A stretch of 64,000 bases of DNA from Paenibacillus tyrphae. GTDB lineage: Bacteria > Bacillota > Bacilli > Paenibacillales > NBRC-103111. Position 1 is the first letter of the stretch. Each line of letters begins with the position of its first letter. The position numbers and the translations under genes are program-made. Positions 42,280 to 51,405 of this stretch are shown one piece after another. Under the pieces are notes generated by a model. The model was not told the DNA's origin and made no database searches. It was given only the letters and a program-made list of their open reading frames with translations. The stretch covers positions 62,001 to 126,000 of the forward strand of contig NZ_JNVM01000019.1 in the NCBI RefSeq assembly GCF_000722545.1. Direction: 5' to 3'.

Positions 42280-43818
42280 CTAATCGCAGCCGCAGCCAAG
42301 AGCGGCTTCGTCGGGCACCGGCGTCGGATAGCGGTTGTCGAAGCAGGCCGTACACAGCCCGCGGTTGACTTCCACGTTCGGACGGCCAATAGCCGTGAGC
42401 AGTCCATCTTTGCTGAGAAAATGCAGCGAATCGGCGTTGATCGCCTCGCGGATCTCCTCCACCGATTTGACCGCGGCGATCAGCTCTTTGCGGCTCGGCG
42501 TGTCGATACCGTAGAAGCACGGGTTCGCAAACGGCGGCGAGCTGATCCGCACGTGCACTTCCTTCGCGCCTGCCTCGCGCAGCAGGTTGACGATGCGCAG
42601 CGAGGTTGTGCCGCGCACGATGGAGTCGTCGATCATGACGACGCGTTTGCCTTCGACGATACTGCGCACCGCCGACAGCTTCATCTTGACGCCCTGCTCG
42701 CGCAGCTCCTGACTCGGCTGGATGAACGTCCGGCCGGTGTAGCGGTTTTTGATCAGGCCGAGCTCATACGGAATGCCCGTTTGCTCCGCGTAGCCGATCG
42801 CGGCGGAAATGCTGGAATCCGGCACCCCGGTGACAATGTCGGCGTCGACGAACGCTTCGATCGCCAGCTGGCGTCCCATCCGCTTGCGCGCGGAATGGAT
42901 GTTCGTCTCGTCGATGTCGCTGTCCGGCCGGGCAAAATAAATGTATTCCATCGCGCAGATCGCACGCTGCTTGATCGGCGAGAACCGGTCTTCCGTCACC
43001 GCGCCGGTTTTGAAGTCCAGCACCAGCAGCTCGCCCGGCTCGACGTCGCGGTAATACTTGCCGCCGACCGTGTCGAACGCACAGGATTCGGAAGCAAACA
43101 GCCACGCGTTGCCAAGACGGCCGATCACAAAAGGCCTCAAGCCGTGCGGGTCCCGCGCGACGATCAGCTTGTCCTTCGTCAAAAACATAAACGCATACGC
43201 GCCCTCCACCCGGAGCAGCGTCTCCTTCACGGCGGAGACGATATCGTTCTGCTTCGACCGGGCGATCAAGTGCGCTACGACTTCCGTATCGCTGGTCGTT
43301 TGGAAAATCGACCCTTCTTTTTCCAGCTGCTCCTTAATTTGCGGCGCATTGGTCAAGTTGCCGTTCGTAGCAATCGCCAGATCGCCGCCACGGTATTTGA
43401 ACACGAGCGGCTGCGCATTGGCCAGCTTGCTTTCGCCTGACGTCGAATAACGCACATGTCCGATCGAAGCGCTCCCGGTCATGGGGGCGAGGTTGTCGTT
43501 GTTGAACACTTCCTTCACAAGCCCCATGCCGCGATGATAATGAAACGACTCGCCGTTCGCTACGCAGATGCCCGCGCTTTCCTGCCCGCGGTGCTGCAGC
43601 GCATGGAGGCCGTAGTACGAGAGCGAAGCGGCTTCGGAATGCCCGAATACGCCGAAAACTCCGCACTCTTCCCCCAGCTTGTCCATAAAGCTGTCTTGGC
43701 CGGTATGGCCTTCGTTATAGTAGCGTCCGGTCCAGAGCGGCGTAGCCTCTCCGGATGCCGAACGAACGATTTTCGCTGCCTCTTGTCCCTGTCCGCCGAT
43801 CAGCTGTTCATCAGACAT
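42280..43818 (-). CDS. purF: Amidophosphoribosyltransferase
   Basis: 512 residues. The Ntn-amidase begins at Cys52 (EECGVFGVFG), which would become the N-terminus after removal of a propeptide, followed by HALQHRGQESAGI and RYSTSGES. The phosphoribosyltransferase loop is VVMIDDSIVRGTTSLRIV. Cysteines in GLCTACFDNRYP suit the iron-sulfur type of Bacillus. It makes phosphoribosylamine from PRPP and glutamine, the committed step. The 51-residue propeptide is long compared with the 11 residues of B. subtilis. ATG at 43818 has GGAAGG upstream and overlaps purL by 19 bases. Confidence 0.96.
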   Translation of the reverse strand: MSDEQLIGGQGQEAAKIVRSASGEATPLWTGRYYNEGHTGQDSFMDKLGEECGVFGVFGHSEAASLSYYGLHALQHRGQESAGICVANGESFHYHRGMGLVKEVFNNDNLAPMTGSASIGHVRYSTSGESKLANAQPLVFKYRGGDLAIATNGNLTNAPQIKEQLEKEGSIFQTTSDTEVVAHLIARSKQNDIVSAVKETLLRVEGAYAFMFLTKDKLIVARDPHGLRPFVIGRLGNAWLFASESCAFDTVGGKYYRDVEPGELLVLDFKTGAVTEDRFSPIKQRAICAMEYIYFARPDSDIDETNIHSARKRMGRQLAIEAFVDADIVTGVPDSSISAAIGYAEQTGIPYELGLIKNRYTGRTFIQPSQELREQGVKMKLSAVRSIVEGKRVVMIDDSIVRGTTSLRIVNLLREAGAKEVHVRISSPPFANPCFYGIDTPSRKELIAAVKSVEEIREAINADSLHFLSKDGLLTAIGRPNVEVNRGLCTACFDNRYPTPVPDEAALGCGCD

Positions 43819-46046
43819 GGAATCGCATCCTTCCAAACCTTTTCTAGTTCCGTCACAGATGCATCAATAACCGGTTTTCCATTGACTTGAAGCTGCAGCG
43901 AGCTGCCGCCGACCGTACCTAGCGTTTGCACCGGCACGCCGCGCTCTATCAGAAGCTTTTGCAGCGCTTCGGCTTTGTCCGGAGCGGCACTAAGCAGAAG
44001 GCGGGATTGGCTCTCGCTGAACAGCGCGATATCCGGGCGCAGCTCCGAAGCGAAGTTCGCTTTCGCACCGAGACGGCCGCTCATGCAGCTCTCGGCCAGC
44101 GCGACGGCCAGTCCGCCTTCGGACAGATCGTGCGCGGATGCGACAAGCCCTTGCTGAATCGCCGACAGCACGGCATCCAGCAGCGCTTTTTCCACGTCCA
44201 AATCGATTTGCGGCGGACGGCCTTCCGTGACGCCGTGTACGACATATTGGAACTCGCTGCCGCCCAGCTCCGCCTTCGTCTCGCCCAGCAGCAGGATCAC
44301 GTCGCCTTCACGCTTAAAGCCCTGCGTCGTAATATGGTCGGTGTCATGCACCAAGCCGACCATCCCGACGACCGGCGTCGGATAAATCGCGCCTTTGGCG
44401 TTCTCGTTGTACAAGCTGACGTTGCCACCAATGACCGGCGTATTCAGCTTGCGGCAAGCTTCGGCCATGCCGTCGACCGATTTCTCCAGCTGCCAGAAAA
44501 TTTCCGGCTTCTCCGGGCTGCCGAAGTTCAGGTTGTCCGTAATCGCCAGCGGCTCCGCGCCGGAGCAGACGTTGTTGCGCGCTGCTTCCGCAACGGCGAT
44601 GCGGCCGCCGACTTCCGGATCGAGATATACAAAGCGTCCGTTGCAATCCGTGGACATGGACAGCGCCTTGCGGGAGCCGCGGATCGTTACGACTGCCGCG
44701 TCGGAACCCGGCTGAACCGCCGTGCTGGTACGTACCATATAATCGTATTGGTTATAAATCCATTCTTTGTTCGCTACCGTAGGGGAAGCCAGCACCTGCT
44801 TGAGCGCGCCGTTCAAATCCGTCACTTCCGGGTAACGAAGCGTATCGATCTTGCCGTTCTCTTCATAATAAGCCGGTACCGCGGAAGGCTTGTGATACAT
44901 CGGGCAATCGTCTACGAGCGCTTTGACCGGCATGTCGCCGACCAGTTCGCCTTTATGATACAGCTTCAGGTTGCCGTCGTCGGTCACTTTGCCCACCTTC
45001 GCGCAGTGCAGCCCCCAACGCTCGAAAATCGCTTTCGCCTGAGCCTCATGCTCCGGCTTCACGACGAACAGCATCCGCTCCTGCGACTCCGACAGCATCA
45101 TTTCGTAAGGCGTCATGCCTTCCTCGCGCTGCGGCACCTCGTCCAGATACAGCTCCATGCCGTTGCCGGCCTTGCTCGCCATCTCCGAGCTGGAGCAGGT
45201 CAAGCCTGCGGCACCCATATCCTGAATGCCGATGACGATGCCGGAGTTGATCAGCTCCAGGCACGCTTCCAGCACGAGCTTCTCCATGAACGGATCGCCG
45301 ACCTGAACTGCGGAACGCTTCGCTTCGGACTCCGCCGTCAAATCTTCGGAAGCGAACGTCGCGCCGTGAATGCCGTCGCGTCCCGTCGCCGGTCCGACGT
45401 AGAAGACCGGGTTGCCAACACCTTTGGCGACGCCCTTTTGGATCTTGTCGTGATCGATCAGACCGACGCACATCGCATTGACGAGCGGGTTGCCTTCATA
45501 GCTCTCGTCGAACATGACTTCGCCGCCGACCGTCGGGATGCCGATACAGTTCCCGTACCCGGCAATACCCGAAACGACGTGTTCGAACAAATATTTGACG
45601 CGCTCATTGGTAAGACGACCGAAGCGCAAGCTGTTCAATACCGCCACCGGTCTTGCGCCCATCGAGAAAATGTCGCGGATAATGCCGCCGACTCCCGTCG
45701 CCGCGCCTTGGTATGGCTCGACCGCCGAAGGGTGGTTATGGCTTTCGATTTTGAACACAACCGCTTGGTTGTCACCGATATCAACGATGCCCGCGCCTTC
45801 GCCCGGTCCCATCAGGACGCGGGGTCCGCTTGTCGGGAATTTGCGGAGAACCGCTTTCGAATTTTTATAGGAACAGTGCTCGGACCACATGACGCTGAAT
45901 ACGCCGATCTCGACGTAGTTCGGCTTCCGGCCCAAAAACCCGCAAATTTTGTCATATTCCGCATCCGATACGCCGAACTGCTTATAAATCTGCTGCTCGG
46001 CAATTTGCTCTGCCGTTGGTTCCTTAGCCGATAGCTGCTGCGCCAT
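43800..46046 (-). CDS. purL: FGAM synthase subunit PurL (small type)
   Basis: 748 residues, the small PurL that needs PurQ and PurS. VMWSEHCSYKNSK, KIESHNHPSAVEPYQGAATGVGG, GIQDMGAAGLTCSSSEMA and AHDLSEGGLAVALAES are diagnostic. It aminates FGAR to FGAM with ATP, taking ammonia from PurQ. GGAGG seven bases before the ATG; overlaps purQ by 23 bases and purF by 19. Confidence 0.97.
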   Translation of the reverse strand: MAQQLSAKEPTAEQIAEQQIYKQFGVSDAEYDKICGFLGRKPNYVEIGVFSVMWSEHCSYKNSKAVLRKFPTSGPRVLMGPGEGAGIVDIGDNQAVVFKIESHNHPSAVEPYQGAATGVGGIIRDIFSMGARPVAVLNSLRFGRLTNERVKYLFEHVVSGIAGYGNCIGIPTVGGEVMFDESYEGNPLVNAMCVGLIDHDKIQKGVAKGVGNPVFYVGPATGRDGIHGATFASEDLTAESEAKRSAVQVGDPFMEKLVLEACLELINSGIVIGIQDMGAAGLTCSSSEMASKAGNGMELYLDEVPQREEGMTPYEMMLSESQERMLFVVKPEHEAQAKAIFERWGLHCAKVGKVTDDGNLKLYHKGELVGDMPVKALVDDCPMYHKPSAVPAYYEENGKIDTLRYPEVTDLNGALKQVLASPTVANKEWIYNQYDYMVRTSTAVQPGSDAAVVTIRGSRKALSMSTDCNGRFVYLDPEVGGRIAVAEAARNNVCSGAEPLAITDNLNFGSPEKPEIFWQLEKSVDGMAEACRKLNTPVIGGNVSLYNENAKGAIYPTPVVGMVGLVHDTDHITTQGFKREGDVILLLGETKAELGGSEFQYVVHGVTEGRPPQIDLDVEKALLDAVLSAIQQGLVASAHDLSEGGLAVALAESCMSGRLGAKANFASELRPDIALFSESQSRLLLSAAPDKAEALQKLLIERGVPVQTLGTVGGSSLQLQVNGKPVIDASVTELEKVWKDAIPCLMNS

Positions 46047-46719
46047 GCTTCTCCCTCCAGGTGCTCAAAATCGATGTAAACATCTTCCGTCCGTCCGCCG
46101 AGCCGAGCAGTTCGTGTACCGCCCGCTCCGGATGCGGCATCATGCCCAGCACGTTGCCCGCCCGGTTGCAAATGCCGGCAATATCGTCGACCGAGCCGTT
46201 CGGATTGTTGCCCGCTTCGTAACGGAACACGATCTGGTTATTCGCTTTCAGCTCCGCCAGCGTCGCCTCGTCACAATAATAGTTGCCTTCGCCGTGGGCG
46301 ATCGGAATGTTGATCAGCTCGCCCTTCGCATAGTCCGAAGTAAACGGCGTGTTCGTATTTTCTACCTGCAGCATCGCTGCGTGGCAGCGGAATTTGAGCG
46401 ACCGGTTACGCAGCATCCCCCCTGGCAGCAGACCTGATTCCAGCAAAATCTGGAATCCATTGCAAATGCCCAGGATGTATTTTCCTTCCTCCGCCGCTTT
46501 CACCAAAGCGCTCATCACCGGAGCAAAACGGGCAATCGCGCCGCAGCGCAGGTAGTCGCCGTACGAGAAGCCGCCGGGAATAAGAATGCAATCATATTTC
46601 GATAAGTCCGTTTCCGTATGCCATACGTAATCCACTGGCTGTCCGATCGTATCCTCTACCGCCTTGTAGCAGTCGATATCGCAGTTGGAGCCGGGGAATA
46701 CCAACACCGCGAAATTCAT
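46024..46719 (-). CDS. purQ: FGAM synthase glutaminase subunit PurQ
   Basis: 231 residues, class I glutamine amidotransferase. AVLVFPGSNCDIDCYKAV, ILIPGGFSYGDYLRCGAIA, nucleophile Cys in ILGICNGFQILLESGLLPG and the His/Glu pair in MMPHPERAVHE. It releases ammonia for PurL. AAGGAGG precedes GTG-ATG; the ATG at 46719 is preferred over the adjoining GTG. Confidence 0.97.
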   Translation of the reverse strand: MNFAVLVFPGSNCDIDCYKAVEDTIGQPVDYVWHTETDLSKYDCILIPGGFSYGDYLRCGAIARFAPVMSALVKAAEEGKYILGICNGFQILLESGLLPGGMLRNRSLKFRCHAAMLQVENTNTPFTSDYAKGELINIPIAHGEGNYYCDEATLAELKANNQIVFRYEAGNNPNGSVDDIAGICNRAGNVLGMMPHPERAVHELLGSADGRKMFTSILSTWREKHGAAAIG

Positions 46720-46738
46720 CACGCGCGCCTCCTTTTGA

Positions 46739-46987
46739 TTAACCCTGTACCAGCTCGAAACGGTAATCCTCGATTACGGTGTTCGCGAGCAGCTTCTCGC
46801 ACATCGCTTTCAACCGTTCTTCCGCCGCAGCCCGGTCGTTTGTGTTCAGTTCCACTTCCAAATATTTACCGATTCTCACCTTCTCCACTTCATCGAAGCC
46901 CATCGAGTGGAGCGCGCCCTGTACGGCGGTTCCTTGCACATCCAGAACGCTTTGCTTAATCGTTACGTATACCGTTGCTTTGAACAT
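46739..46987 (-). CDS. purS: FGAM synthase subunit PurS
   Basis: 82 residues. FKATVYVTIKQSVLDVQGTAVQGALHSMGF and VRIGKYLEVEL are typical of PurS, the small bridging subunit that assembles PurL and PurQ. GGGAGG upstream of the ATG at 46987. Twenty bases before purQ. Confidence 0.95.
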   Translation of the reverse strand: MFKATVYVTIKQSVLDVQGTAVQGALHSMGFDEVEKVRIGKYLEVELNTNDRAAAEERLKAMCEKLLANTVIEDYRFELVQG

Positions 46988-47082
46988 TAGGAAAAGTACC
47001 TCCCACATTAAGTTAATCATTTTGGGCCTATCCTGAAGTGCATTATCCGCGGAGCGGCGGCTTACCGCCCCGGCAAGCCAGC

Positions 47083-47976
47083 TTACCCTTGCACCAAACG
47101 GTTATAGATATCGCGGTAACGCCGGGAAGTCTCCTCCACCACATGGGGTGGCAGCGGGTCCGGCTCGCTGTTTTTGTCCCAATCGGTGCCGGACAAATAG
47201 GTCCGGACCGGTTCTTTGTCCATGCCGTCGATCTCGATGTCGAGCTCGTACTTGCTTTTGTCCCAGAAGCGGGAGGAATCCGGCGTAAAAATTTCGTCAA
47301 TCAAGATGATTTCGCCGTCAATAAGACCGAATTCGAACTTCGTATCCGCCAAAATAATGCCGCGCGCCTCGCAAAATTCCCGTGCAAACTCGTACAGCCG
47401 AATGCTAATCTCTTGAAGCTGCTGTGTCAGCTCCGCGCCGACCAGCTCGGTCATCCGCTCGATCGTGATGTCTTCGTCGTGGCCGACGTCGTTCTTCGCG
47501 GCAGGCGTGAAAATCGGCTGCGGAAACCGCTCGTTCTTGCGCATGCCCGCCGGCAGCTTGTGCCCGTTCACTTCGCCGGTTTTCTGGTACTGCCGCCAAC
47601 CGCCGCCGGTAATATAGCCGCGCACGACGCATTCGATGTCGATCCGCTGCGCCTTTTTCGTGACCATGAACCGGTCCTTCATGATCTCGCGGTCCGTGAC
47701 CAGCTCCCCGAGCCGGTCCACGTCGGCATGCACCAGATGATTCGGCTGGATGCCTACCGTCTGCTCGAACCAGAAGCGGCTGAGCGAATTCAGCACGTTG
47801 CCTTTATCCGATACCGCCGGGCTCAGCACCCAGTCGAACGCGGAGATGCGGTCGGTGACCGCGATCAGGTAGTGCTCGCCGAGATCGTACAGCTCCCGGA
47901 CCTTGCCTTTGTAGAGCAGCGGCGCCTTCACATAAGGCTCGGCGCTCGAAATGGCCGTTGTCGTCGTTCCACTCAT
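47083..47976 (-). CDS. purC: SAICAR synthase
   Basis: 297 residues, ATP-grasp-like. LLYKGKVRELYDLGEHYLIAVTDRISAFD, split by reading, ECVVRGYITGGGWRQYQKTGEV, LADTKFEFGLIDGEIILIDEIFTPDSSRFW are diagnostic. It couples CAIR with aspartate. It is longer than B. subtilis PurC (about 241), closer to the yeast-like form. ATG start 27 bases after purB. Confidence 0.96.
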   Translation of the reverse strand: MSGTTTTAISSAEPYVKAPLLYKGKVRELYDLGEHYLIAVTDRISAFDWVLSPAVSDKGNVLNSLSRFWFEQTVGIQPNHLVHADVDRLGELVTDREIMKDRFMVTKKAQRIDIECVVRGYITGGGWRQYQKTGEVNGHKLPAGMRKNERFPQPIFTPAAKNDVGHDEDITIERMTELVGAELTQQLQEISIRLYEFAREFCEARGIILADTKFEFGLIDGEIILIDEIFTPDSSRFWDKSKYELDIEIDGMDKEPVRTYLSGTDWDKNSEPDPLPPHVVEETSRRYRDIYNRLVQG

Positions 47977-48003
47977 CGCTTCGTCAGGCCTCCCCCGTTT
48001 AGA

Positions 48004-49299
48004 TCAGCTCAAGCCGAGACGCTTGAAAATCGTATCAACATGCTTCAAATGCCAGCTCGGATTGAACGCGTCCTCGATCTCTTCCAGGCTCAGATGCTCC
48101 CGGATCGCCGGCGTGTTCTCGATAATGTCGCGGAACGAGCGCTGCTCTTCCCAAGCCTGCATCGCGCGCGGCTGCACCGTGTCGTACGCTTGCTCGCGGC
48201 TGAAGCCTTTGTCGATCAGCTTCGTCATGACGCGGCCGGAGAACGGTACGCCGTACGTGCTCTGCATGTTGCGCTTCATGTTTTCCGGGAACACCGTCAG
48301 GTTCTTCACGATGTTGCCCAGGCGGTTCAGCATATAGTTGAGCAGGATCGTCGCATCCGGCAAAATGATCCGCTCGACCGAGGAGTGCGAGATATCGCGC
48401 TCATGCCACAGCGTCACGTTCTCGTAAGCGGAAACCATGTGGCCGCGGATGACCCGCGCCAGTCCGGAAATGCTTTCGCAGCCGATCGGATTGCGCTTGT
48501 GCGGCATCGCAGACGAACCTTTTTGCCCCTTGGCGAACGGCTCCTCCACCTCGCGGAATTCGCTCTTTTGCAGTCCGCGGATTTCTGTTGCGAATTTATC
48601 AAGCGAGGTCGCGATCAGCGCCAGCGTCGCCATGTACTCCGCGTGACGGTCGCGCTGCAGTGTCTGTGTGGAGATCGGCGCCGGCTTCGTGCCGAGCTTG
48701 CCGCACACAAATTCCTCGACGAACGGATCGATGTTCGCGTACGTGCCGACCGCGCCGGAAATTTTGCCGAACTGCACGCCGTCCGCCGCAAAGCGGAAAC
48801 GGTCCAGGTTGCGCTTCATTTCCTCGTACCACAGCGCCATTTTCAGCCCAAACGTCGTCGGCTCGGCATGCACGCCGTGCGTCCGTCCCATCATCGGCGT
48901 ATCTTTGTAAGCGACCGCCTTGTCCTTCAAAATCTCAATGAAGTTGAGCAGGTCCTTTTCCAAAATCGTGTTGGCCTGCTTCAGCAAGTAACCGAGCGCG
49001 GTATCGACCACGTCCGTAGAAGTCAAGCCGTAGTGCACCCATTTCCGCTCCGGTCCGACCGTCTCGGATACCGCACGCGTGAAGGCGATCACATCGTGGC
49101 GCGTCTCCTGCTCGATTTCGTAGATGCGGTCGATGTTGAAGCCCGCGTTTTTGCGCAACTCGACGACGTCTTCCTTCGGGATTACGCCCAGCTCCGCCCA
49201 CGCTTCGCAGGAAAGAATCTCGACTTCGAGCCATGCCTTAAATTTGTTTTCTTCCGTCCAAATGCCGCCCATCTCAGGTCTCGTATAACGTTCGATCAT
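48004..49299 (-). CDS. purB: Adenylosuccinate lyase
   Basis: 431 residues. MIERYTRPEMGGIWTEENKFKAWLEVE, HYGLTSTDVVDTALGYLLKQA, TPMMGRTHGVHAEPTTFGLKM and the signature GSSAMPHKRNPIGCESISGLAR. It splits SAICAR and adenylosuccinate, releasing fumarate. GGAGG before the ATG at 49299 fixes the start. Confidence 0.97.
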   Translation of the reverse strand: MIERYTRPEMGGIWTEENKFKAWLEVEILSCEAWAELGVIPKEDVVELRKNAGFNIDRIYEIEQETRHDVIAFTRAVSETVGPERKWVHYGLTSTDVVDTALGYLLKQANTILEKDLLNFIEILKDKAVAYKDTPMMGRTHGVHAEPTTFGLKMALWYEEMKRNLDRFRFAADGVQFGKISGAVGTYANIDPFVEEFVCGKLGTKPAPISTQTLQRDRHAEYMATLALIATSLDKFATEIRGLQKSEFREVEEPFAKGQKGSSAMPHKRNPIGCESISGLARVIRGHMVSAYENVTLWHERDISHSSVERIILPDATILLNYMLNRLGNIVKNLTVFPENMKRNMQSTYGVPFSGRVMTKLIDKGFSREQAYDTVQPRAMQAWEEQRSFRDIIENTPAIREHLSLEEIEDAFNPSWHLKHVDTIFKRLGLS

Positions 49300-49357
49300 G
49301 GTTTCTCCATCCTCCGCTTTTATCCGGTTAACAATACTCAATCCGAACCGTTCTTAT

Positions 49358-50548
49358 TTATATAGCGTCCCATATTTTTGAAGCCTCTATCCAGCGAAAA
49401 GCCGCCTCATGCGACGTCGCGAGCAGATTCACATGGCCCATCTTGCGGCCGGCTTTGGCCTCCTGCTTCCCGTACAAATGCACCTTCGCCGTCACGCCCG
49501 GCACCTGCTCCGCTTCCGGCTTGGCGATCCAGTCCAGCAGCGGCTGCACATGCTCGCCCAGCACATTGACCATGACGACCGGCGTCATCAGCCCCGGGTC
49601 TCCAAGCGGCAGGTTCACGATCGCCCGCACATGCTGCTCGAACTGCGAAGTCCGGCACGCCTCCATCGTATAGTGGCCGGAGTTATGCGGACGCGGCGCC
49701 AATTCGTTGACGAATAGCTCTCCATCCGCGGTAAGGAACAGCTCGACGGCGATAAGGCCGATCACATCCAGCTCCTCGGCAATCCGCAGCGCCATCCGCT
49801 CCGCTTCCCGCTGCACCTCTTCCGGTACTCTCGCCGGTACGACGGACAAGTGCAGAATGTTGTTCACATGCACATTCTCCGCAGCGGGAAAAGCTTTAAC
49901 CTCTCCGCGCGGGCTGCGGGCCGCAATGACCGACAGCTCCTTCGTGAAATGCACGAACTGCTCCAGCACCAGTTCCGTCCGGGCCCGGCTTAGCGTATCG
50001 TACGCCTCCTGCACTTCGTCCAGCGAGCGGATGACCCACTGCCCTTTGCCGTCGTACCCGCCCGTCGCCGTCTTCAGCACGCACGGCGTACCAAAGCGGC
50101 GGACCGCTTCGCGCAGTTCTTCCACGCTGCCGATTTCGGCATACGGCGCGACCTTGACGCCTGCGGCTTCAATCGCCCGCTTCTCGCGCAGCCGATGCTG
50201 TGTCGTGTACAGCAGCTTGCTGCCTTGCGGCACGTACGATTCGGCCATCAGCAGCTTGGTGACATCGGCGTCCACGTTCTCGAACTCGTACGTGATGACG
50301 TCGGCCAGCTCCGCAAGCTGCCGGGCGGCATCGACATCATGATAAGGCGCGACGATTTGCCGGTCGGCCACTTGGCCGCAAGGCGAATCCGGTGTCGGGT
50401 CCAGCGTCACGAACCGATACCCCATGCCGCTTCCCGCCAGAGCCATCATTCGCCCGAGCTGTCCCCCTCCAAGCACGCCGATCGCAGCGCCGGGGGGCAA
50501 TACTTTCGATGGGTCGTACGTTCGGTTTTGTTCGGTCTGCCGCGTCAT
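49358..50548 (-). CDS. purK: N5-carboxyaminoimidazole ribonucleotide synthetase
   Basis: 396 residues, ATP-grasp. GAAIGVLGGGQLGRMMALAGSGMGY, VITYEFENVDADV, PCVLKTATGGYDGKGQWVI and NELAPRPHNSGHYTMEACRTSQFEQHVRAI. It carboxylates AIR with ATP and bicarbonate, supplying PurE. ATG overlaps the purE stop by four bases. Confidence 0.97.
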   Translation of the reverse strand: MTRQTEQNRTYDPSKVLPPGAAIGVLGGGQLGRMMALAGSGMGYRFVTLDPTPDSPCGQVADRQIVAPYHDVDAARQLAELADVITYEFENVDADVTKLLMAESYVPQGSKLLYTTQHRLREKRAIEAAGVKVAPYAEIGSVEELREAVRRFGTPCVLKTATGGYDGKGQWVIRSLDEVQEAYDTLSRARTELVLEQFVHFTKELSVIAARSPRGEVKAFPAAENVHVNNILHLSVVPARVPEEVQREAERMALRIAEELDVIGLIAVELFLTADGELFVNELAPRPHNSGHYTMEACRTSQFEQHVRAIVNLPLGDPGLMTPVVMVNVLGEHVQPLLDWIAKPEAEQVPGVTAKVHLYGKQEAKAGRKMGHVNLLATSHEAAFRWIEASKIWDAI

Positions 50549-51030
50549 TCCAGCACGCTCTTTTCGATAACGGTTTGCGCGATCTTTTCGCGGCGTTCCG
50601 CGACTTTGCGCTGCAGCGCCGGATCGAAGGCTCCGAGCATTTGAGCGGCCAGCAGCCCTGCATTTGTCGCACCGGCATTGCCGATCGCCACGGTGCCGAC
50701 CGGAATACCGCCCGGCATCTGGACGATGGACAGCAGCGAATCAAGGCCGTTCAGCGTCGATGACTTCACCGGCACGCCGATCACCGGCAGTACCGTCTTC
50801 GCCGCCACCATACCCGGCAAATGCGCCGCGCCGCCGGCTCCCGCAATAATGACCTTCAATCCGCGGTCCGCCGCCGATGCCGCATACTCGAACATCAGGT
50901 CGGGCGTCCGGTGAGCGGAGACGACTTTCTTTTCATAAGGCACTTCGAGCTCGTCCAGCACGTCGCAAGCATGCTTCATCGTTTCCCAGTCGGACTGGCT
51001 GCCCATAATGACTCCAACAAGAACAGACAT
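50545..51030 (-). CDS. purE: N5-CAIR mutase (class I PurE)
   Basis: 161 residues. GVIMGSQSDWETMKHACDVLDELEVPYE, VVSAHRTPDLMFEYA, IAGAGGAAHLPGMVAAKT and VPVKSSTLNGLDSLLSIVQMPGGIPV. It moves the carboxyl group of N5-CAIR to give CAIR. First gene of the operon; GGAGG before the ATG at 51030. Confidence 0.97.
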   Translation of the reverse strand: MSVLVGVIMGSQSDWETMKHACDVLDELEVPYEKKVVSAHRTPDLMFEYAASAADRGLKVIIAGAGGAAHLPGMVAAKTVLPVIGVPVKSSTLNGLDSLLSIVQMPGGIPVGTVAIGNAGATNAGLLAAQMLGAFDPALQRKVAERREKIAQTVIEKSVLE

Positions 51031-51080
51031 TGGTAACCTCCGTGTCGGTCGCATCGATGTTTGACCCTATATTATAGAAG

Positions 51081-51132
51081 CAAAAAAAACAAAACGCCCA
51101 TTGGATAGTACTGACAAGCGCAGTCTATCGGC
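51081..51132 (-). terminator. Candidate leader terminator of the pur operon
   Basis: Minus strand GATAGACTG pairs with CAGTACTATC (one bulge), then a short spacer and GTTTTGTTTTTTTT. It lies between the guanine aptamer and purE, the position expected for the expression platform. Confidence 0.65.
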
Positions 51133-51205
51133 AGGACGACAAGAATACTCCACAAGCGCAAGCTAAGGTCTGGCATGCTTATGCCGACCCCTGAAACTTC
51201 GCTCA

Positions 51206-51272
51206 CTCGTAGTCCAAAAATTTAAGGTTTTCGGGTAGAAACTTTCGGGCCATATTCCCGACTTTATACGAG
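51206..51272 (-). promoter_or_regulatory. Guanine-type purine riboswitch aptamer
   Basis: Minus strand blocks: CTCGTATA (P1), AATATGGCCCGAAAGTTTCT, ACCCGAAAACC, then GGACTACGAG closing P1. The core matches the purine aptamer; the C in GGACTACG (equivalent to C74 of xpt) indicates guanine or hypoxanthine rather than adenine. Ligand binding should favour the downstream terminator and shut off the pur operon. Confidence 0.93.
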
Positions 51273-51305
51273 ACTATTCGATTTTTTAAGGCTTTCATCC
51301 TCTTT

Positions 51306-51335
51306 AGTTTAACAGTCTTTAACACCGCATGTCAA
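51306..51335 (-). promoter_or_regulatory. Sigma-A promoter of the pur operon
   Basis: Minus strand TTGACA, 18 bases, TAAACT, about 35 bases before the aptamer. Confidence 0.75.
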
Positions 51336-51339
51336 CTCT

Positions 51340-51385
51340 AAAAGACGAACATTATTTTGTTCAAAACAGAAATAGTTCGCATTTT
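51340..51385. promoter_or_regulatory. Paired PurBoxes (PurR operator)
   Basis: AAAAGACGAACAT and, inverted, AATAGTTCGCATT with about 18 bases between, directly upstream of the promoter. This matches the two inverted PurBoxes (core CGAAC) where PurR represses purE in B. subtilis. Confidence 0.75.
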
Positions 51386-51405
51386 CACTCAAGAATGCGT
51401 ACGGC

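Noticed and set aside
42265..43440. 391-codon open frame opposite purF
   Set aside because: Antisense shadow of purF without initiation signals or a domain.
43926..46034. 702-codon open frame on the plus strand opposite purL
   Set aside because: It mirrors purL in the complementary codon frame, has no ribosome site and no recognisable domain; long antisense frames are expected from GC-rich third positions.
47038..49365. 775-codon open frame on the plus strand opposite purC and purB
   Set aside because: Spans two well-supported genes in mirror frame; Arg/Val/His-rich composition typical of antisense translation.
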